NCBI GenBank assembly: GCA_020352775.1
Contig: CP070684.1
Span: 148,695 to 195,648 of the forward strand
Source of the DNA: Candidatus Omnitrophota bacterium
Lineage (GTDB): Bacteria; Omnitrophota; Gorgyraeia; Duberdicusellales; 4484-171
Direction of reading: 5' to 3'
DNA length: 46,954 nt
The notes beneath the pieces are model-generated. The model ran no database searches, had not been told where the DNA came from, and saw only the letters and a list, made by a program, of their open reading frames with translations. Below, one piece after another: positions 1 to 8,431 of this stretch. Position 1 is the stretch's first letter, and every line of letters starts with the position of its first letter. The translations under genes were made by a program, and so were the position numbers.

Positions 1-108
1 AGAGGTTATCACCTCATTATTGACCTTGGCAGCAATCTTGGTGATTTCTTCGCCACTTACTGCAAATGTAATAGCCGATAACACCGTGATTATTAAGAGT
101 TTGCGCAT
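1..108 (-). CDS. SurA-like periplasmic peptidyl-prolyl isomerase, N-terminal fragment
   Basis: Only the first 36 codons are inside the window; the gene runs off the left edge. The start ATG at 106-108 follows a good ribosome site (GGGAGG) that overlaps the stop codon of the mfd fragment. The peptide begins with a short signal peptide (MRKLLIITVLSAITFAVSG) and then reads KIAAKVNNEVIT, close to the start of the SurA N-terminal chaperone domain (typically IAAVVNNEVIT). SurA proteins fold outer-membrane proteins in the periplasm. The neighbouring secDF-yajC export genes and an outer-membrane barrel elsewhere in the window fit that role. The catalytic rotamase domain is not visible, so a SurA-N-only protein cannot be excluded. 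Confidence 0.6.
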   Translation of the reverse strand, partial: MRKLLIITVLSAITFAVSGEEITKIAAKVNNEVITS

Positions 109-109
109 C

Positions 110-1780
110 TTAACCTCCCATATCTATCTTAAATGCTTGGCGCAGATATTCTATCTCTTTTTTAAGAAGACGGCAATACATATCAAAACCAACCATATAC
201 ACAAATCCATGTTGCTCATGACCTAAAATATTACCAGCGCCGCGCAATTCCAAATCACTCATTGCCACCTCAAACCCTGCCCCCAGATGTGAAAACTCCT
301 GAATCAGCTCTAAGCGCTTTTTTGCTTCGTCGGATATGCTCTTTAGGCGTGGGGCAAGTAAATAAGCATAAGCTTGGACATTAAATCTACCCACCCTTCC
401 CCGTAATTGGTGTAAATCAGCCAATCCAAAGGTATGGGCATCATTTATGATGATCGTATTGGCAGACGGAATATCAATACCAGACTCAACAATCGCAGTA
501 GAAAGAAGGCAGTTTATTCTTTTCTCAATAAAATCAAGCATTGCTTTCTCAATGTCTTTAGAATGCATCCGGCCATGGATGACCGCAATTTTTGCATCCG
601 GCGGTAATATTTTTCGAAGAGTTTTTTCCAATTTAAAAATGGTCTCAATACGGTTATGTATAATGAATACCTCACCCTTACGCTTTATTTCGCGTAAAAT
701 CGTCTCCTTTATAATTGAAGGAGAAAACTCCCCTACAATTGTTTTTACTGCCAGCCGCTCTTTAGGCGGTGTCTTTATCAAAGAGATATCTTTTATGCCG
801 ATAAGGCCCATATAAAGAGTACGTGGTATAGGGGTAGCACTTAGAATTAAAACATCAATTCCTATTCTCATTTTCTTTATAATCTCTTTGTGTTTTACCC
901 CGAATTTATGCTCCTCATCAATGACTAAAAGGCCTAAATCTTTAAAATCTACATCCTGTGAAAGAAGCCGGTGAGTGCCGACAACAATATCAACCTTACC
1001 ATCCTTAAGGTTTTTAAGGATATCACGCTGTTGTGCTGGTGAGCAAAAGCGAGAAAGCATCTCGACTCTAAAAGGAAATTCTTTTAGGCGCCGCGACAGA
1101 TTAAGATAATGCTGGTAGGCCAAAAGTGTGGTTGGCACTAAAAATGCACTTTGCTTACCGTCCATAACCGCCTTAAATGCCGCACGCATTGCGACCTCTG
1201 TTTTTCCGTAACCCACATCACCGCATACAATCCGGTCCATGCAGGATTTTGATTCCATATCCTTTTTAGCGTCAATCGTCGCCTTAAATTGATCTTGGGT
1301 AAGCTCAAAGGGAAAGCTATCTTCAAAGAGCTTTTGCCAATCGCTATCAGGTGAATACTTGAATCCTCCGATAATTTTACGTTGCGCCTCAAGCCTTAAA
1401 ATCTCAAGGGCAAATGTCTTTATCCCCTTCTCTACCCGCGCTTTAATTTTAAACCACTCCTTGGAGCCAAGGCGATTTAATTTGGGGGTTTTACTGGAGA
1501 AACTCACGTATTTTTGTATAAAATGTGCCTCGTCTTTGGCAACATAAAGTTTATCATTATTAGCGTATTCTATTTCAAAGAAATATTCTTCTTTTTCTCG
1601 CAGTTTCATCTTTTTTATTCCCAAAAACTTTCCGACGCCATGGCGGCTATGCACAACATAATCGCCCTTTTTTACTCTTAAAATCGCATCTAGCGGTAAA
1701 TCTTCATTAGAATAACGCTTTGCTTTCTTGGTATGAGGAAAGATAATGAGAAAATCATAGCTCATTATTTTTTTACGCAA
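110..1780 (-). CDS. mfd: Compact Mfd-like transcription-repair coupling helicase (downstream segment)
   Basis: DNA translocase that releases stalled RNA polymerase and recruits repair. In order: the RNA-polymerase-interacting domain (about residues 36-90, VVHSRHGVG and YANNDKLYV), Walker [10 protein letters not shown] at 187-195, the DEEH box in [11 protein letters not shown], motif [11 protein letters not shown], and motif [10 protein letters not shown]. The protein stops soon after LRGAGNILG, so the C-terminal TRCF domain (D7) of ordinary ~1100-residue Mfd is absent. The open frame starts at a TTG (1780) or the ATG at 1765, but the reading frame continues upstream without shift through a TAG at 1814-1816 into 63 further Mfd-like codons. 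The true gene is probably 110-2005 with a nonsense codon. RecG was considered, but the RID and RGAGNILG favour Mfd. Its stop TAA at 110-112 abuts the surA-like start. Confidence 0.85.
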   Translation of the reverse strand: MRKKIMSYDFLIIFPHTKKAKRYSNEDLPLDAILRVKKGDYVVHSRHGVGKFLGIKKMKLREKEEYFFEIEYANNDKLYVAKDEAHFIQKYVSFSSKTPKLNRLGSKEWFKIKARVEKGIKTFALEILRLEAQRKIIGGFKYSPDSDWQKLFEDSFPFELTQDQFKATIDAKKDMESKSCMDRIVCGDVGYGKTEVAMRAAFKAVMDGKQSAFLVPTTLLAYQHYLNLSRRLKEFPFRVEMLSRFCSPAQQRDILKNLKDGKVDIVVGTHRLLSQDVDFKDLGLLVIDEEHKFGVKHKEIIKKMRIGIDVLILSATPIPRTLYMGLIGIKDISLIKTPPKERLAVKTIVGEFSPSIIKETILREIKRKGEVFIIHNRIETIFKLEKTLRKILPPDAKIAVIHGRMHSKDIEKAMLDFIEKRINCLLSTAIVESGIDIPSANTIIINDAHTFGLADLHQLRGRVGRFNVQAYAYLLAPRLKSISDEAKKRLELIQEFSHLGAGFEVAMSDLELRGAGNILGHEQHGFVYMVGFDMYCRLLKKEIEYLRQAFKIDMGG

Positions 1781-1813
1781 TGCTTTATCGAAAGAATAAA
1801 TCTTATCGATTAC

Positions 1814-2005
1814 CTAAAATGCCCATTCGATTCTTAAGTGAGAGCTAATATTTACGGGGAAAATCTCAAGGGTATCGCCGCGCAAAGAGAAATCTCCTTC
1901 TTCAAGCACTTCATCTACGCGCCGATAACCAAGGTGTGCGATTTGATGCACGGTTTCATCTAGCGGTATTTCTTTATGGGTGTAAAGTTTGAGGGTTTCA
2001 AACAC
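1814..2005 (-). pseudogene. mfd: 5' part of mfd, cut by an in-frame TAG
   Basis: These 63 codons (start GTG at 2003-2005) match the UvrB-interaction-like region of Mfd: LGYRRVDEVLEEGDFSLRG then LEIFPV and LRIEW, as in the family pattern LGY..V..V...GEF..RGG..DIFP....RIE. They end in TAG at 1814-1816. The same frame then continues [15 protein letters not shown] into the helicase part with no shift, so this is a nonsense mutation, a sequencing error or a readthrough site. The GTG start overlaps the last 8 bases of secDF, which suggests translational coupling and implies that the intact protein was only about 631 residues. TAG also ends other genes here (for example those at 7796, 15986 and 35346), so the codon is not reassigned. 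Confidence 0.7.
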
Positions 2006-4157
2006 GACGTCTTCTGAAGAGCACTACTAGAGGCGATGCGATATATATTGAGGAGTACGTTCCGGTAATAAATCCTACCAAAAGCGCAAAAGAAAAACCC
2101 TTTAGCGCCTCCCCCCCTAAAAGATAAATCGCCACTACCACCATAATCGTCGTAAAAGAAGTGATGATTGTACGCGAAAGCGTACTATTGATAGCTTTGT
2201 TGATTATTTCCTTTAAAGAAAGTTTATGGAAACGCGGAGTAATCTCACGAATGCGGTCATAAATAACAATCGTATCATTGATAGAGTAACCGGCAATAGT
2301 TAAAAGAGCGGTAATAGTTAAAAGATTTAATTCAAAGCCGGCCAGAGAAAGAAATCCTAAACTTATCAGTACATCATGAAAGACCGCGATGACCGCCGCA
2401 GTAGCAAAATCAAAATGATGAAAACGAAATCCCACATAGAATAAAATTCCAATAAGGGAAAGTAAGATCGCCAAGAATGCCTTTCTTTTTAATATATTTC
2501 CTACTGCCGGCCCAACAGTTGTAACGCGCAAGCTCTCCACCCCGCTAAAGTTTTTCCTTAAGGTGCCCTCCACTTCTCTTACCAGATCACCTTTGCTTCT
2601 TACGATTACTCCGCCCTCAATATCGCTAAATTCTTGTATTGTAAGACCTTCCACTCCTTCCTCGCGCAGAGCACTTCGTACGTCTTCGACTCTTTGCGGA
2701 GGTGTTAATTTATATTCTAAAACTTGACCACCCACGAAATCCACCCCGTAAATCGTATTTTGTTTGGAATAAAAATTATGCATCCCGAATCCAACAACTA
2801 ATATAGAAATTACAATACAGACATTACGCAAACGGACAAAGTTTATGTTAGGCGAAGCAAGAAAATGCATCATGGGAAATTTTTTAAGATTCAAAGTAAG
2901 AAGATATGAAAAAATGGTCTTTCCTACAAATACGGCAGTGAATACACTGGCAACAATTCCTAACGAAAGGGTAGTAGCAAATCCCCGTATGGGGCCGGTT
3001 CCATAAATAAAAAGAAATAAGGCCGCAATAAGAGTAGTGACATTAGCATCGATAATCGTGCGTTTGGCGCGGCCAAAGCCGTTTTTGACTGCAATACTTA
3101 AAGGCTTTTTAAAGGCCAACTCTTCACGGATTCTCTCAAATATAAGCACGTTGGCATCAACTGCCATACCCAAAGTCAAAATAAGACCGGCAATACCGGG
3201 TAAAGTCAATGTTCCTCTAAATAGATGAAGACCGGCAAGAACAAAGATTAGATCTAAAGTTAAACATATTACAGTAATAACTCCGCCCAGGAGATAATAG
3301 CACAAAATAAAGAATACAACTAAGGCTGCACCCAATAGGATTGAATTAAACCCCCTGCGGATAGAATCAGAACCCAGAAGTGGCCCCACACTTCTTTCCT
3401 CTTCCACACTTAAGGGAACAGGAAGGGCACCGGAGTTTAATACGGAAGTCAGCAATCGGGCGCTATCCAAAGAAAAATCTCCGCTAATTTCAGCTTGCCC
3501 GCTTAATATCGGCTCCCGTATTGCAGGCGCGCTCATCACTTTTTCATCAAGTAAAATCGCAAGACGCCTGCCAGTATTTTCTTCAGTGACTCTGGCGAAT
3601 GTCTTAGTCCCTGCACTTGTCAAGCGAAGCCTAACCAGGGGTACGCCATAGGAATCAAACCCGACAAAACTTTCTGCTAAATCTGCGCCGGTTAAGGAAG
3701 GTTCTTTGTGAAGCAATACAGAGGCTTGTTCATAGTCCTTTAATTCAAAGCCTTCGGGGATATTTCCATCTAAAGCTGCTTTTAAATCAGCTTCGTTTTC
3801 CGATACAAGCTTAAACTCTAATTTTCCAACCTTCTTTAATTGCTCGATAATCTCTCGGTCAATAATACCGGGAACCTGAACCAGAATGGAATTACCGCCC
3901 TGCACCTGAATTGATGTCTCCTTTACTCCGTAGGCATCGATTCTATTTCGAATTTTCTCGATTGCCCCGCTTACCGCATCACTTGCTTTTTTGGCGGGAA
4001 TCCCGGACGTATCTGCCCGCAAAAGCACATACATCCCCCCCTTTAAGTCCAATCCAAGGTTGACCTTTTCCTTAAAAGGAAAAACATAGAGTGCGCTTAT
4101 CACTACCAGAAATATAATGATGCCGACTCGTAATTTTATATCAGCGTAACGTATCAT
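1998..4157 (-). CDS. secDF: Protein-export membrane protein SecDF (fused)
   Basis: Single-chain SecD-SecF of 719 residues, the proton-motive-force-driven partner of SecYEG in protein export. The SecD half (about 1-420) has one N-terminal membrane helix, the D1 motif LGLDLKGG at 34-41, a large periplasmic domain and the D5-like GMAVDANVLIFERIREE. The SecF half (about 430-719) repeats the plan with GVDFVGG and the helix pair ending SINDTIVIYDRIRE. Separate SecD and SecF genes are commoner; fusions occur in several phyla. The start ATG overlaps the yajC stop as ATGA. The 3' end overlaps the mfd 5' region by 8 bases. Confidence 0.96.
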   Translation of the reverse strand: MIRYADIKLRVGIIIFLVVISALYVFPFKEKVNLGLDLKGGMYVLLRADTSGIPAKKASDAVSGAIEKIRNRIDAYGVKETSIQVQGGNSILVQVPGIIDREIIEQLKKVGKLEFKLVSENEADLKAALDGNIPEGFELKDYEQASVLLHKEPSLTGADLAESFVGFDSYGVPLVRLRLTSAGTKTFARVTEENTGRRLAILLDEKVMSAPAIREPILSGQAEISGDFSLDSARLLTSVLNSGALPVPLSVEEERSVGPLLGSDSIRRGFNSILLGAALVVFFILCYYLLGGVITVICLTLDLIFVLAGLHLFRGTLTLPGIAGLILTLGMAVDANVLIFERIREELAFKKPLSIAVKNGFGRAKRTIIDANVTTLIAALFLFIYGTGPIRGFATTLSLGIVASVFTAVFVGKTIFSYLLTLNLKKFPMMHFLASPNINFVRLRNVCIVISILVVGFGMHNFYSKQNTIYGVDFVGGQVLEYKLTPPQRVEDVRSALREEGVEGLTIQEFSDIEGGVIVRSKGDLVREVEGTLRKNFSGVESLRVTTVGPAVGNILKRKAFLAILLSLIGILFYVGFRFHHFDFATAAVIAVFHDVLISLGFLSLAGFELNLLTITALLTIAGYSINDTIVIYDRIREITPRFHKLSLKEIINKAINSTLSRTIITSFTTIMVVVAIYLLGGEALKGFSFALLVGFITGTYSSIYIASPLVVLFRRRRV

Positions 4158-4435
4158 TCACGTGTCCTCTTAACATAAGCAACCGAACTTTTATCAATCT
4201 CTACTTTGGTGTTTTCATCGATTCGTACGACAAATGTTTTATCTTTCACGTTTACCACAGTGCCATGAATCCCACCCATTGTAACAACTTCATCGTTTTT
4301 CTTTAAGTTTTTAACCATTAGCTGGTGTTCTTTTTGTTTCTTCTGTTGAGGGCGTATAAGCAAAAAGTAGAACACCACGAATACAAAAATCAAAGGGATA
4401 AACTGTATGAGACCTGCGCTTGGAGTAGGCTGCAT
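4154..4435 (-). CDS. yajC: Preprotein translocase subunit YajC
   Basis: Small SecDF-associated membrane protein of 93 residues. It has one N-terminal membrane helix (IPLIFVFVVFYFLLI), then the family signature RPQQKKQKEH and a basic cytoplasmic region with DEVVTMGGIHG and VRIDENTKVEID. Length and order are typical. A clear ribosome site (GGAGG) precedes the ATG at 4435. It is directly coupled to secDF by an ATGA overlap. Confidence 0.95.
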   Translation of the reverse strand: MQPTPSAGLIQFIPLIFVFVVFYFLLIRPQQKKQKEHQLMVKNLKKNDEVVTMGGIHGTVVNVKDKTFVVRIDENTKVEIDKSSVAYVKRTRE

Positions 4436-4486
4436 ATTTAACCTCCGTAGTTCGTTATGTTTTCATATTAAAGCCACCTCAAAACT

Positions 4487-4515
4487 CTTTCATCGCATAA
4501 CTTTAGAGATGAAAG
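4487..4515 (-). terminator. Possible weak hairpin after rpsP
   Basis: A perfect 8-bp inverted repeat (CTTTCATC / GATGAAAG) with a 13-base loop lies between rpsP and yajC and is followed on the minus strand by AGTTTTG. The T run is short, so it may be a partial terminator, a processing hairpin or chance. Confidence 0.3.
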
Positions 4516-4535
4516 GGGGTTAAAGGCGGGACCAA

Positions 4536-4784
4536 TTACTTCTTTACTTCTTTTTTATATTTCTTAAAAAGGGACGCAACGGTTGATGTGGGTTGTGCAC
4601 CCTTCTTTACCCAGTCCTGATAAGCCTCGATGTCACATTTAAGAAGCTCCCTGGAAGGATCGTAATAGCCAAGTTGCTTTATGAACTTACTGTCTCTGGC
4701 ACTTTTTGACTCGATCACAACGATTTTCCAGTGATGCCTTCTCTTGACGGACTTTCCGGGCTTTAGTAACCTGATTCTTAACAT
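4536..4784 (-). CDS. rpsP: 30S ribosomal protein S16
   Basis: 82-residue S16-like protein of the small ribosomal subunit. Diagnostic stretches are IRLLKPGK near the start, KIVVIESKSARDSKFI (family: RIVVADSR.PRDG.FIE), LGYYDP, and W.KKGAQPTSTVASLFKK (family: W...GAQPTDTV..LLKK). The N-terminal loop is unusual (VKRRHHW where RKK.P.YR is common). It is preceded by AAGGAGG. In many bacteria rpsP is followed by rimM-trmD-rplS; here it is followed by yajC-secDF instead. Confidence 0.9.
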   Translation of the reverse strand: MLRIRLLKPGKSVKRRHHWKIVVIESKSARDSKFIKQLGYYDPSRELLKCDIEAYQDWVKKGAQPTSTVASLFKKYKKEVKK

Positions 4785-4821
4785 AGCGTCGTAATCCTCC
4801 TTACTATTTTGACTCTTTCTG

Positions 4822-5145
4822 TTAGTCTTCTAAATCAATTATAAATTCCGGCTCAACGAGAGGTTTATATTTGGGAATTATAAAAGTTGCGATTTCATAC
4901 ACACCAACAAGAGCCCGGCCGATCAAAAACGTAAATCCTTTAGCCATGCCCCAGCTGATTCCAGCCAGGTCTCCCTCAGCCTCTTTAACCTTTATCATCT
5001 GTCGGGGTATCTCCATCCAGCAACCGCTAACATTCACCAGGCCTCTGGCAGCTTTTCTAAGGGCATTATGATCCGTAGCGAATAAAGAAACTGGCGCAAT
5101 AATCAATTGCAAAATAAGACTTAATAGTAATATTTTTTTTAACAT
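4822..5145 (-). CDS. TIGR04073-family exosortase-associated small secreted protein
   Basis: 107 residues with a signal peptide (about 1-23, ending LFA). The mature part reads ALRKAARGLVNVSGCWMEIPRQM, then GISWGMAKGFTFLIGRALVGVYEIATFIIP and PLVEPEFI. This matches what I recall of the TIGR04073 family (RKLGRG..N...GW.EIP...., G...G..KG..R...R...GVYE..TF..P, P..EPEY), which is found in genomes with exosortase systems. Its molecular role is unknown to me. Its ATG lies inside the last codons of trpE (7-base overlap), so it is translationally coupled to an amino-acid biosynthesis gene, which is odd for a secreted protein. Confidence 0.7.
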   Translation of the reverse strand: MLKKILLLSLILQLIIAPVSLFATDHNALRKAARGLVNVSGCWMEIPRQMIKVKEAEGDLAGISWGMAKGFTFLIGRALVGVYEIATFIIPKYKPLVEPEFIIDLED

Positions 5146-6638
5146 CTCCCCCTCCTTTCGTGTGCATATTCTAATGCCACGATTTGCGCTTTTGCTTTAT
5201 TTACGGTTTCTATATATTCTCGCTCCGGAACCGAATCGTTGACGATACCGGCACCGGCCTGCACGTATGCCTTATTATTTTTAAATATGATAGTTCTAAT
5301 TATTATACAAGTATCAAGGCTGTTTGTGAAGGAAAAATATCCGACGCTCCCGGCATATATTCCTCTTTTTTCAGGCTCAAGTTCGTTAAGAATTTGCATT
5401 GCTCTAACCTTAGGAGCCCCGCTGACAGTGCCGGCAGGAAAACAACTAATCAGAGAAGAAAAAATATCTTCTCCTTTAGCCAAATATGCCCTGACCTCAC
5501 TCACAATATGCATTACGTGCGAGAATCTTTCCACGGTCATAAATAACGGCACATCCACACTTGCTCTTTTTGCGACCCGCCCTAAATCATTACGTGCCAA
5601 ATCAACAAGCATAATATGTTCGGCGCGTTCTTTGGGGTCAGCCAATAACGATATTTCAAAGTCTTTATCCTGGTATTCATCTTTTCCCCGGGGTCTTGTC
5701 CCGGCAATAGGACGAGTAATAAGTTCTCCTTCTTCGCAACGTAAGAGCATCTCCGGGGAGGAACCGGCGAGCTTGGTGTTACCAAAGTCCAGATAAAACA
5801 TATAGGGTGAGGGATTTAAAATCCTTAAATAGCGGTAAGCAGTAAACGCATCTCCTTTAAAGTCGACCGAAAAGCGCTGTGATATTACGGCCTGAATAAT
5901 ATCGCCATCCCTTACGTGTTTCTTTATCCTTTTTACAGCATCGCTAAAGCGTACCTTTTTAAAATTGGATTTTACTTTAAGGCGTGAGGCCTTAAAGGAA
6001 AGCTCCGGAAGCTGGTAGGGGTCCATAATTTTATTTATGATTTGAGAAAGATGTTTTTTCTCTTTCTCATAAAGCTTAGCCAAATTCTTTTTACTGTTTA
6101 GCGGCACAAACGAAAGAACTTCAATCTGACGCGTAAGATGGTCAAAAATAATAAGGAATTTAGGAAGCATAAAATAGGAATCATAGGTATTAACCGGATC
6201 GGGCAGGTTTTTTCCTATTGGTTCGTAGAAACGCACCATATCATACCCCAGATACCCTACGAATCCGCCAAAAAAACGCAGGTGCTCTTTAGGAGCGACT
6301 TTAAATTGGCGCATTACTTTTTTTAGCTCAAAAAGAGGTTCTTTTTGGGTTTGAAATACAGTCGATTTTTTATCTTTGAGGTAAATTTTGCGGCCTTTGC
6401 TTTTAAAGGTGCAAAGGGGCATAAATCCTAGAAAGGAAAAACGACAAATCTTCTCTTCTCCCTCCACAGACTCAAGCAAAAAACTTTCGCCGCCCAATTT
6501 CTTTTTTAGCCCGTAATAAATGGAGAGGGGCGTGAGCCAATCCGCATAGAACTTCTCTGAAAGCACAATGAGGTTATTGCGCCTTGCCAGTTTTATGAAT
6601 TCTTTCTGTGAAGGACGTATGCCTGTTTCCTGTTTCAT
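5139..6638 (-). CDS. trpE: Anthranilate synthase component I
   Basis: 499-residue chorismate-using enzyme making anthranilate for tryptophan synthesis, normally with the glutaminase TrpG. Chorismate-binding signatures are present in order: [73 protein letters not shown] and [15 protein letters not shown]. Length fits TrpE rather than PabB, although PabB cannot be excluded without trpG beside it; none is in the window. The start ATG overlaps the hisI stop. Confidence 0.9.
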   Translation of the reverse strand: MKQETGIRPSQKEFIKLARRNNLIVLSEKFYADWLTPLSIYYGLKKKLGGESFLLESVEGEEKICRFSFLGFMPLCTFKSKGRKIYLKDKKSTVFQTQKEPLFELKKVMRQFKVAPKEHLRFFGGFVGYLGYDMVRFYEPIGKNLPDPVNTYDSYFMLPKFLIIFDHLTRQIEVLSFVPLNSKKNLAKLYEKEKKHLSQIINKIMDPYQLPELSFKASRLKVKSNFKKVRFSDAVKRIKKHVRDGDIIQAVISQRFSVDFKGDAFTAYRYLRILNPSPYMFYLDFGNTKLAGSSPEMLLRCEEGELITRPIAGTRPRGKDEYQDKDFEISLLADPKERAEHIMLVDLARNDLGRVAKRASVDVPLFMTVERFSHVMHIVSEVRAYLAKGEDIFSSLISCFPAGTVSGAPKVRAMQILNELEPEKRGIYAGSVGYFSFTNSLDTCIIIRTIIFKNNKAYVQAGAGIVNDSVPEREYIETVNKAKAQIVALEYAHERRGRC

Positions 6639-6988
6639 AATATCTTTCTATAAAAGCAACTCCACTCCCCAGTATGACAAGCCACTCCTTTCTGGTCTAC
6701 TTTTATGAGAAGTGCGTCTTTATCGCAATCATATAAGATTTGTTTTACTTTCTGGATGTGTCCGCTGGTCTCTCCTTTTCTCCAGAACTTTTTTCGGGAA
6801 CGGGACCAAAAACAAGTTCGACCTTCCTTTATCGTATTTTTAAGTGCCTGTTTATTCATATAAGCGACCGTCAACACATCTTTGCTTTTTCGGTCCTGAA
6901 TGATTGCAGGAATTAATCCATTTTTATCGAATTTTAACTTCGGCATTCTTATGGTTTTCTTCTTTCTACTCTTTGCCCCTTTCTTCAT
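6635..6988 (-). CDS. hisI: Phosphoribosyl-AMP cyclohydrolase
   Basis: 117 residues, the stand-alone HisI cyclohydrolase (third step of histidine synthesis) with no HisE domain. The metal and active-site motifs are visible: [45 protein letters not shown] and a C-terminal CHTGEWSCF (family CHTG..SCF). A basic N-terminal extension of about 17 residues ([10 protein letters not shown]) is unusual; a later start is possible, but the ATG at 6988 overlaps the hisF stop as ATGA. Confidence 0.93.
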   Translation of the reverse strand: MKKGAKSRKKKTIRMPKLKFDKNGLIPAIIQDRKSKDVLTVAYMNKQALKNTIKEGRTCFWSRSRKKFWRKGETSGHIQKVKQILYDCDKDALLIKVDQKGVACHTGEWSCFYRKIL

Positions 6989-7740
6989 AAACGCACCTTT
7001 ACTCCTTTTCTTTTTAAATACTTTTTAATTTCTTTAATCCGGATTTGACGAAAATGAAATATTGATGCTGCTAGCCCGGCAGTAGCATCAGTCTTTTTAA
7101 AAACCTCATAAAAGTCTTTGATTTTACCCGCACCGCCTGATGCAATAACCGGTATTTTTACTGCTTTTGATATTGCCTTTATTAATGGTATGTCAAAACC
7201 ATCCTTGGTACCATCGCGGTCCATACTGGTAAGTAAAATTTCACCTGCACCTAGCCTCTCAACTCTTTTTGCCCACTTAACTGCATCTAAACCGGTGGGA
7301 TTCCTTCCTCCATTAATGTATACTTCCCAGCCCTTACCCTGCCGCCTGGCATCTATTGCAACCACAATGCACTGACTGCCAAAAACTGTACTCGCTGCCT
7401 TTACCAATTGAGGGTTCTTTACAGCGGCAGTATTTAAAGAGACTTTATCTGCTCCGGCAAGAAGAAGTTCACGTATATCCCTAACAGTTCTTATGCCACC
7501 CCCAACAGTAAATGGCATAAAAACCTCCTCGGCTACCCTTTTAACCAGCCTTACGGTTGTGGCACGCTTTTCATAACTTGCCGTGATATCCAGAAAAACA
7601 AGCTCATCCGCCCCTTCTTTATCATAGAACTTAGCATTTTTGACTGGGTCACCGGCGTCTCGTATGTTAACAAAATTCACGCCTTTCACCACCCGTCCTT
7701 TATCAATGTCCAGACAAGGAATAATTCGGTTTGCCAACAT
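6985..7740 (-). CDS. hisF: Imidazole glycerol phosphate synthase cyclase subunit
   Basis: TIM-barrel subunit that joins PRFAR and ammonia (from HisH) to make imidazole glycerol phosphate and AICAR. I place the start at ATG 7738-7740 ([13 protein letters not shown]) rather than the upstream TTG because HisF proteins begin ML..RIIPCLD. Signatures: [54 protein letters not shown] and [13 protein letters not shown]. Catalytic Asp residues are present in CLDID and MDRDG. No Shine-Dalgarno sequence precedes the ATG; a TATAAT box ends only 7 bases upstream of it. Confidence 0.95.
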   Translation of the reverse strand: MLANRIIPCLDIDKGRVVKGVNFVNIRDAGDPVKNAKFYDKEGADELVFLDITASYEKRATTVRLVKRVAEEVFMPFTVGGGIRTVRDIRELLLAGADKVSLNTAAVKNPQLVKAASTVFGSQCIVVAIDARRQGKGWEVYINGGRNPTGLDAVKWAKRVERLGAGEILLTSMDRDGTKDGFDIPLIKAISKAVKIPVIASGGAGKIKDFYEVFKKTDATAGLAASIFHFRQIRIKEIKKYLKRKGVKVRL

Positions 7741-7747
7741 TAGATAA

Positions 7748-7753
7748 ATTATA
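7748..7753 (-). promoter_or_regulatory. Extended -10 box for hisF
   Basis: On the minus strand TGATATAAT (TG-n-TATAAT) ends 7 bases before the A of the hisF ATG. Only a poor -35 (TTTAGG, 16-base spacer) is visible, as usual for extended -10 promoters. Transcription would begin at or next to the ATG, implying a leaderless mRNA for the hisF-hisI-trpE run. This is sequence-based inference. Confidence 0.5.
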
Positions 7754-7795
7754 TCATAAAACAAAAAAACCTAAACCACAATATGATGAAAACAT

Positions 7796-8257
7796 CTACA
7801 AATTGAGGCGCAATGCAGCAACATCAAACTTATGGCGGAATCTGTAGGCAAGACAGTAAAGAAGAAAACTCCCCCGCTGTAAAGTATCAACCAATAAGTG
7901 AAGGGCCATACCAAAACCCAAAACCAATACGTGAATGTATTTAAAAATAAATCCTGTAATCAGTAAAATAAAAACCAATTCCCATGAATGCAGCAATATA
8001 TATGCTTTTTTTGACTCACCATAGGGAGTTATTAAAAATTGTTTCAAATTAAATCTCTTAAAATACAACAAATAATCCAAAAAATGGTCTAAATCGATAA
8101 AAATACCACCAAAAACAGCAAAGGCAACATAATCTAGTCTTTCAAATTTAAAATAGATAAGCAGCGCAAAAGCACCGGTTATGAGAGTATGAACTACAAG
8201 GTCCAAAAACCTGCTTGCAGCTCTGGCGTAAGGCTCATCAAGTGGATTGTAACGCAT
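7796..8257 (-). CDS. Membrane-bound YdjM-like putative metal-dependent hydrolase
   Basis: 153-residue integral membrane protein with about four hydrophobic helices. It contains GIFIDLDHFLDYLL, LLHSWE and ALHLLVD, the D.DH ... LH..E ... H...D pattern of the LexA-regulated YdjM membrane hydrolase family (PF04307). The substrate is unknown. It ends in TAG and is separated from the upstream MBL gene by tRNA-Glu. It begins downstream of the hairpin at 8271-8300, so readthrough or a local promoter must supply it. Confidence 0.55.
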   Translation of the reverse strand: MRYNPLDEPYARAASRFLDLVVHTLITGAFALLIYFKFERLDYVAFAVFGGIFIDLDHFLDYLLYFKRFNLKQFLITPYGESKKAYILLHSWELVFILLITGFIFKYIHVLVLGFGMALHLLVDTLQRGSFLLYCLAYRFRHKFDVAALRLNL

Positions 8258-8270
8258 ATAAATTTAAAGG

Positions 8271-8300
8271 AAAACCCGCCCTAAAAGAGCGGGGATTTTT
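8271..8300. terminator. Intrinsic terminator after tRNA-Glu (bidirectional)
   Basis: A 5-bp GC stem CCCGC (8275-8279) / GCGGG (8289-8293), flanked by A and T runs, sits right after the tRNA 3' end on the minus strand (TTTTCCTTT tract) and also ends in ATTTTT on the plus strand. Confidence 0.65.
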
Positions 8301-8302
8301 CA

Positions 8303-8380
8303 TGGTAGCCCCAACCGGATTTGAACCGGTGTCTTATGGCTGAGAACCATATGTCCTAGGCCGTGCTAGACGATGGGGCC
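8303..8380 (-). tRNA. tRNA-Glu (CTC)
   Basis: A full cloverleaf can be drawn on the minus strand. The acceptor arms are GGCCCCA and TGGGGCT (one G-T pair at the end), followed by discriminator A and an encoded CCA. The anticodon arm is TATGG-TTCTCAG-CCATA, giving anticodon CTC, which reads GAG. The T arm is ACCGG-TTCAAAT-CCGGT. The D arm begins CGTCTAG as in bacterial tRNA-Glu. The gene stands alone with its own promoter and terminator, between two unrelated protein genes. Confidence 0.95.
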
Positions 8381-8393
8381 GCAAATTGTCATT

Positions 8394-8421
8394 ATTTTAG
8401 CAATAAACCCGCGTGTGTCAA
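8394..8421 (-). promoter_or_regulatory. Sigma-70 promoter of tRNA-Glu
   Basis: The -35 TTGACA is at 8416-8421 and the -10 TAAAAT at 8394-8399, spaced 16 bases; the tRNA starts 14 bases downstream of the -10. A GC-rich stretch sits within the spacer. The promoter lies just after the stop codon of the MBL gene. Confidence 0.75.
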
Positions 8422-8431
8422 TTTTTAATTT

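Noticed and set aside
1814-1816. Reassignment of TAG to an amino acid
   Set aside because: TAG ends several intact genes in the window (7796, 15986, 35346), so genetic-code change cannot explain the amber codon in mfd.
5239-5796. 185-codon plus-strand open frame opposite trpE
   Set aside because: It is the antisense of a well-conserved trpE core and resembles no protein family.
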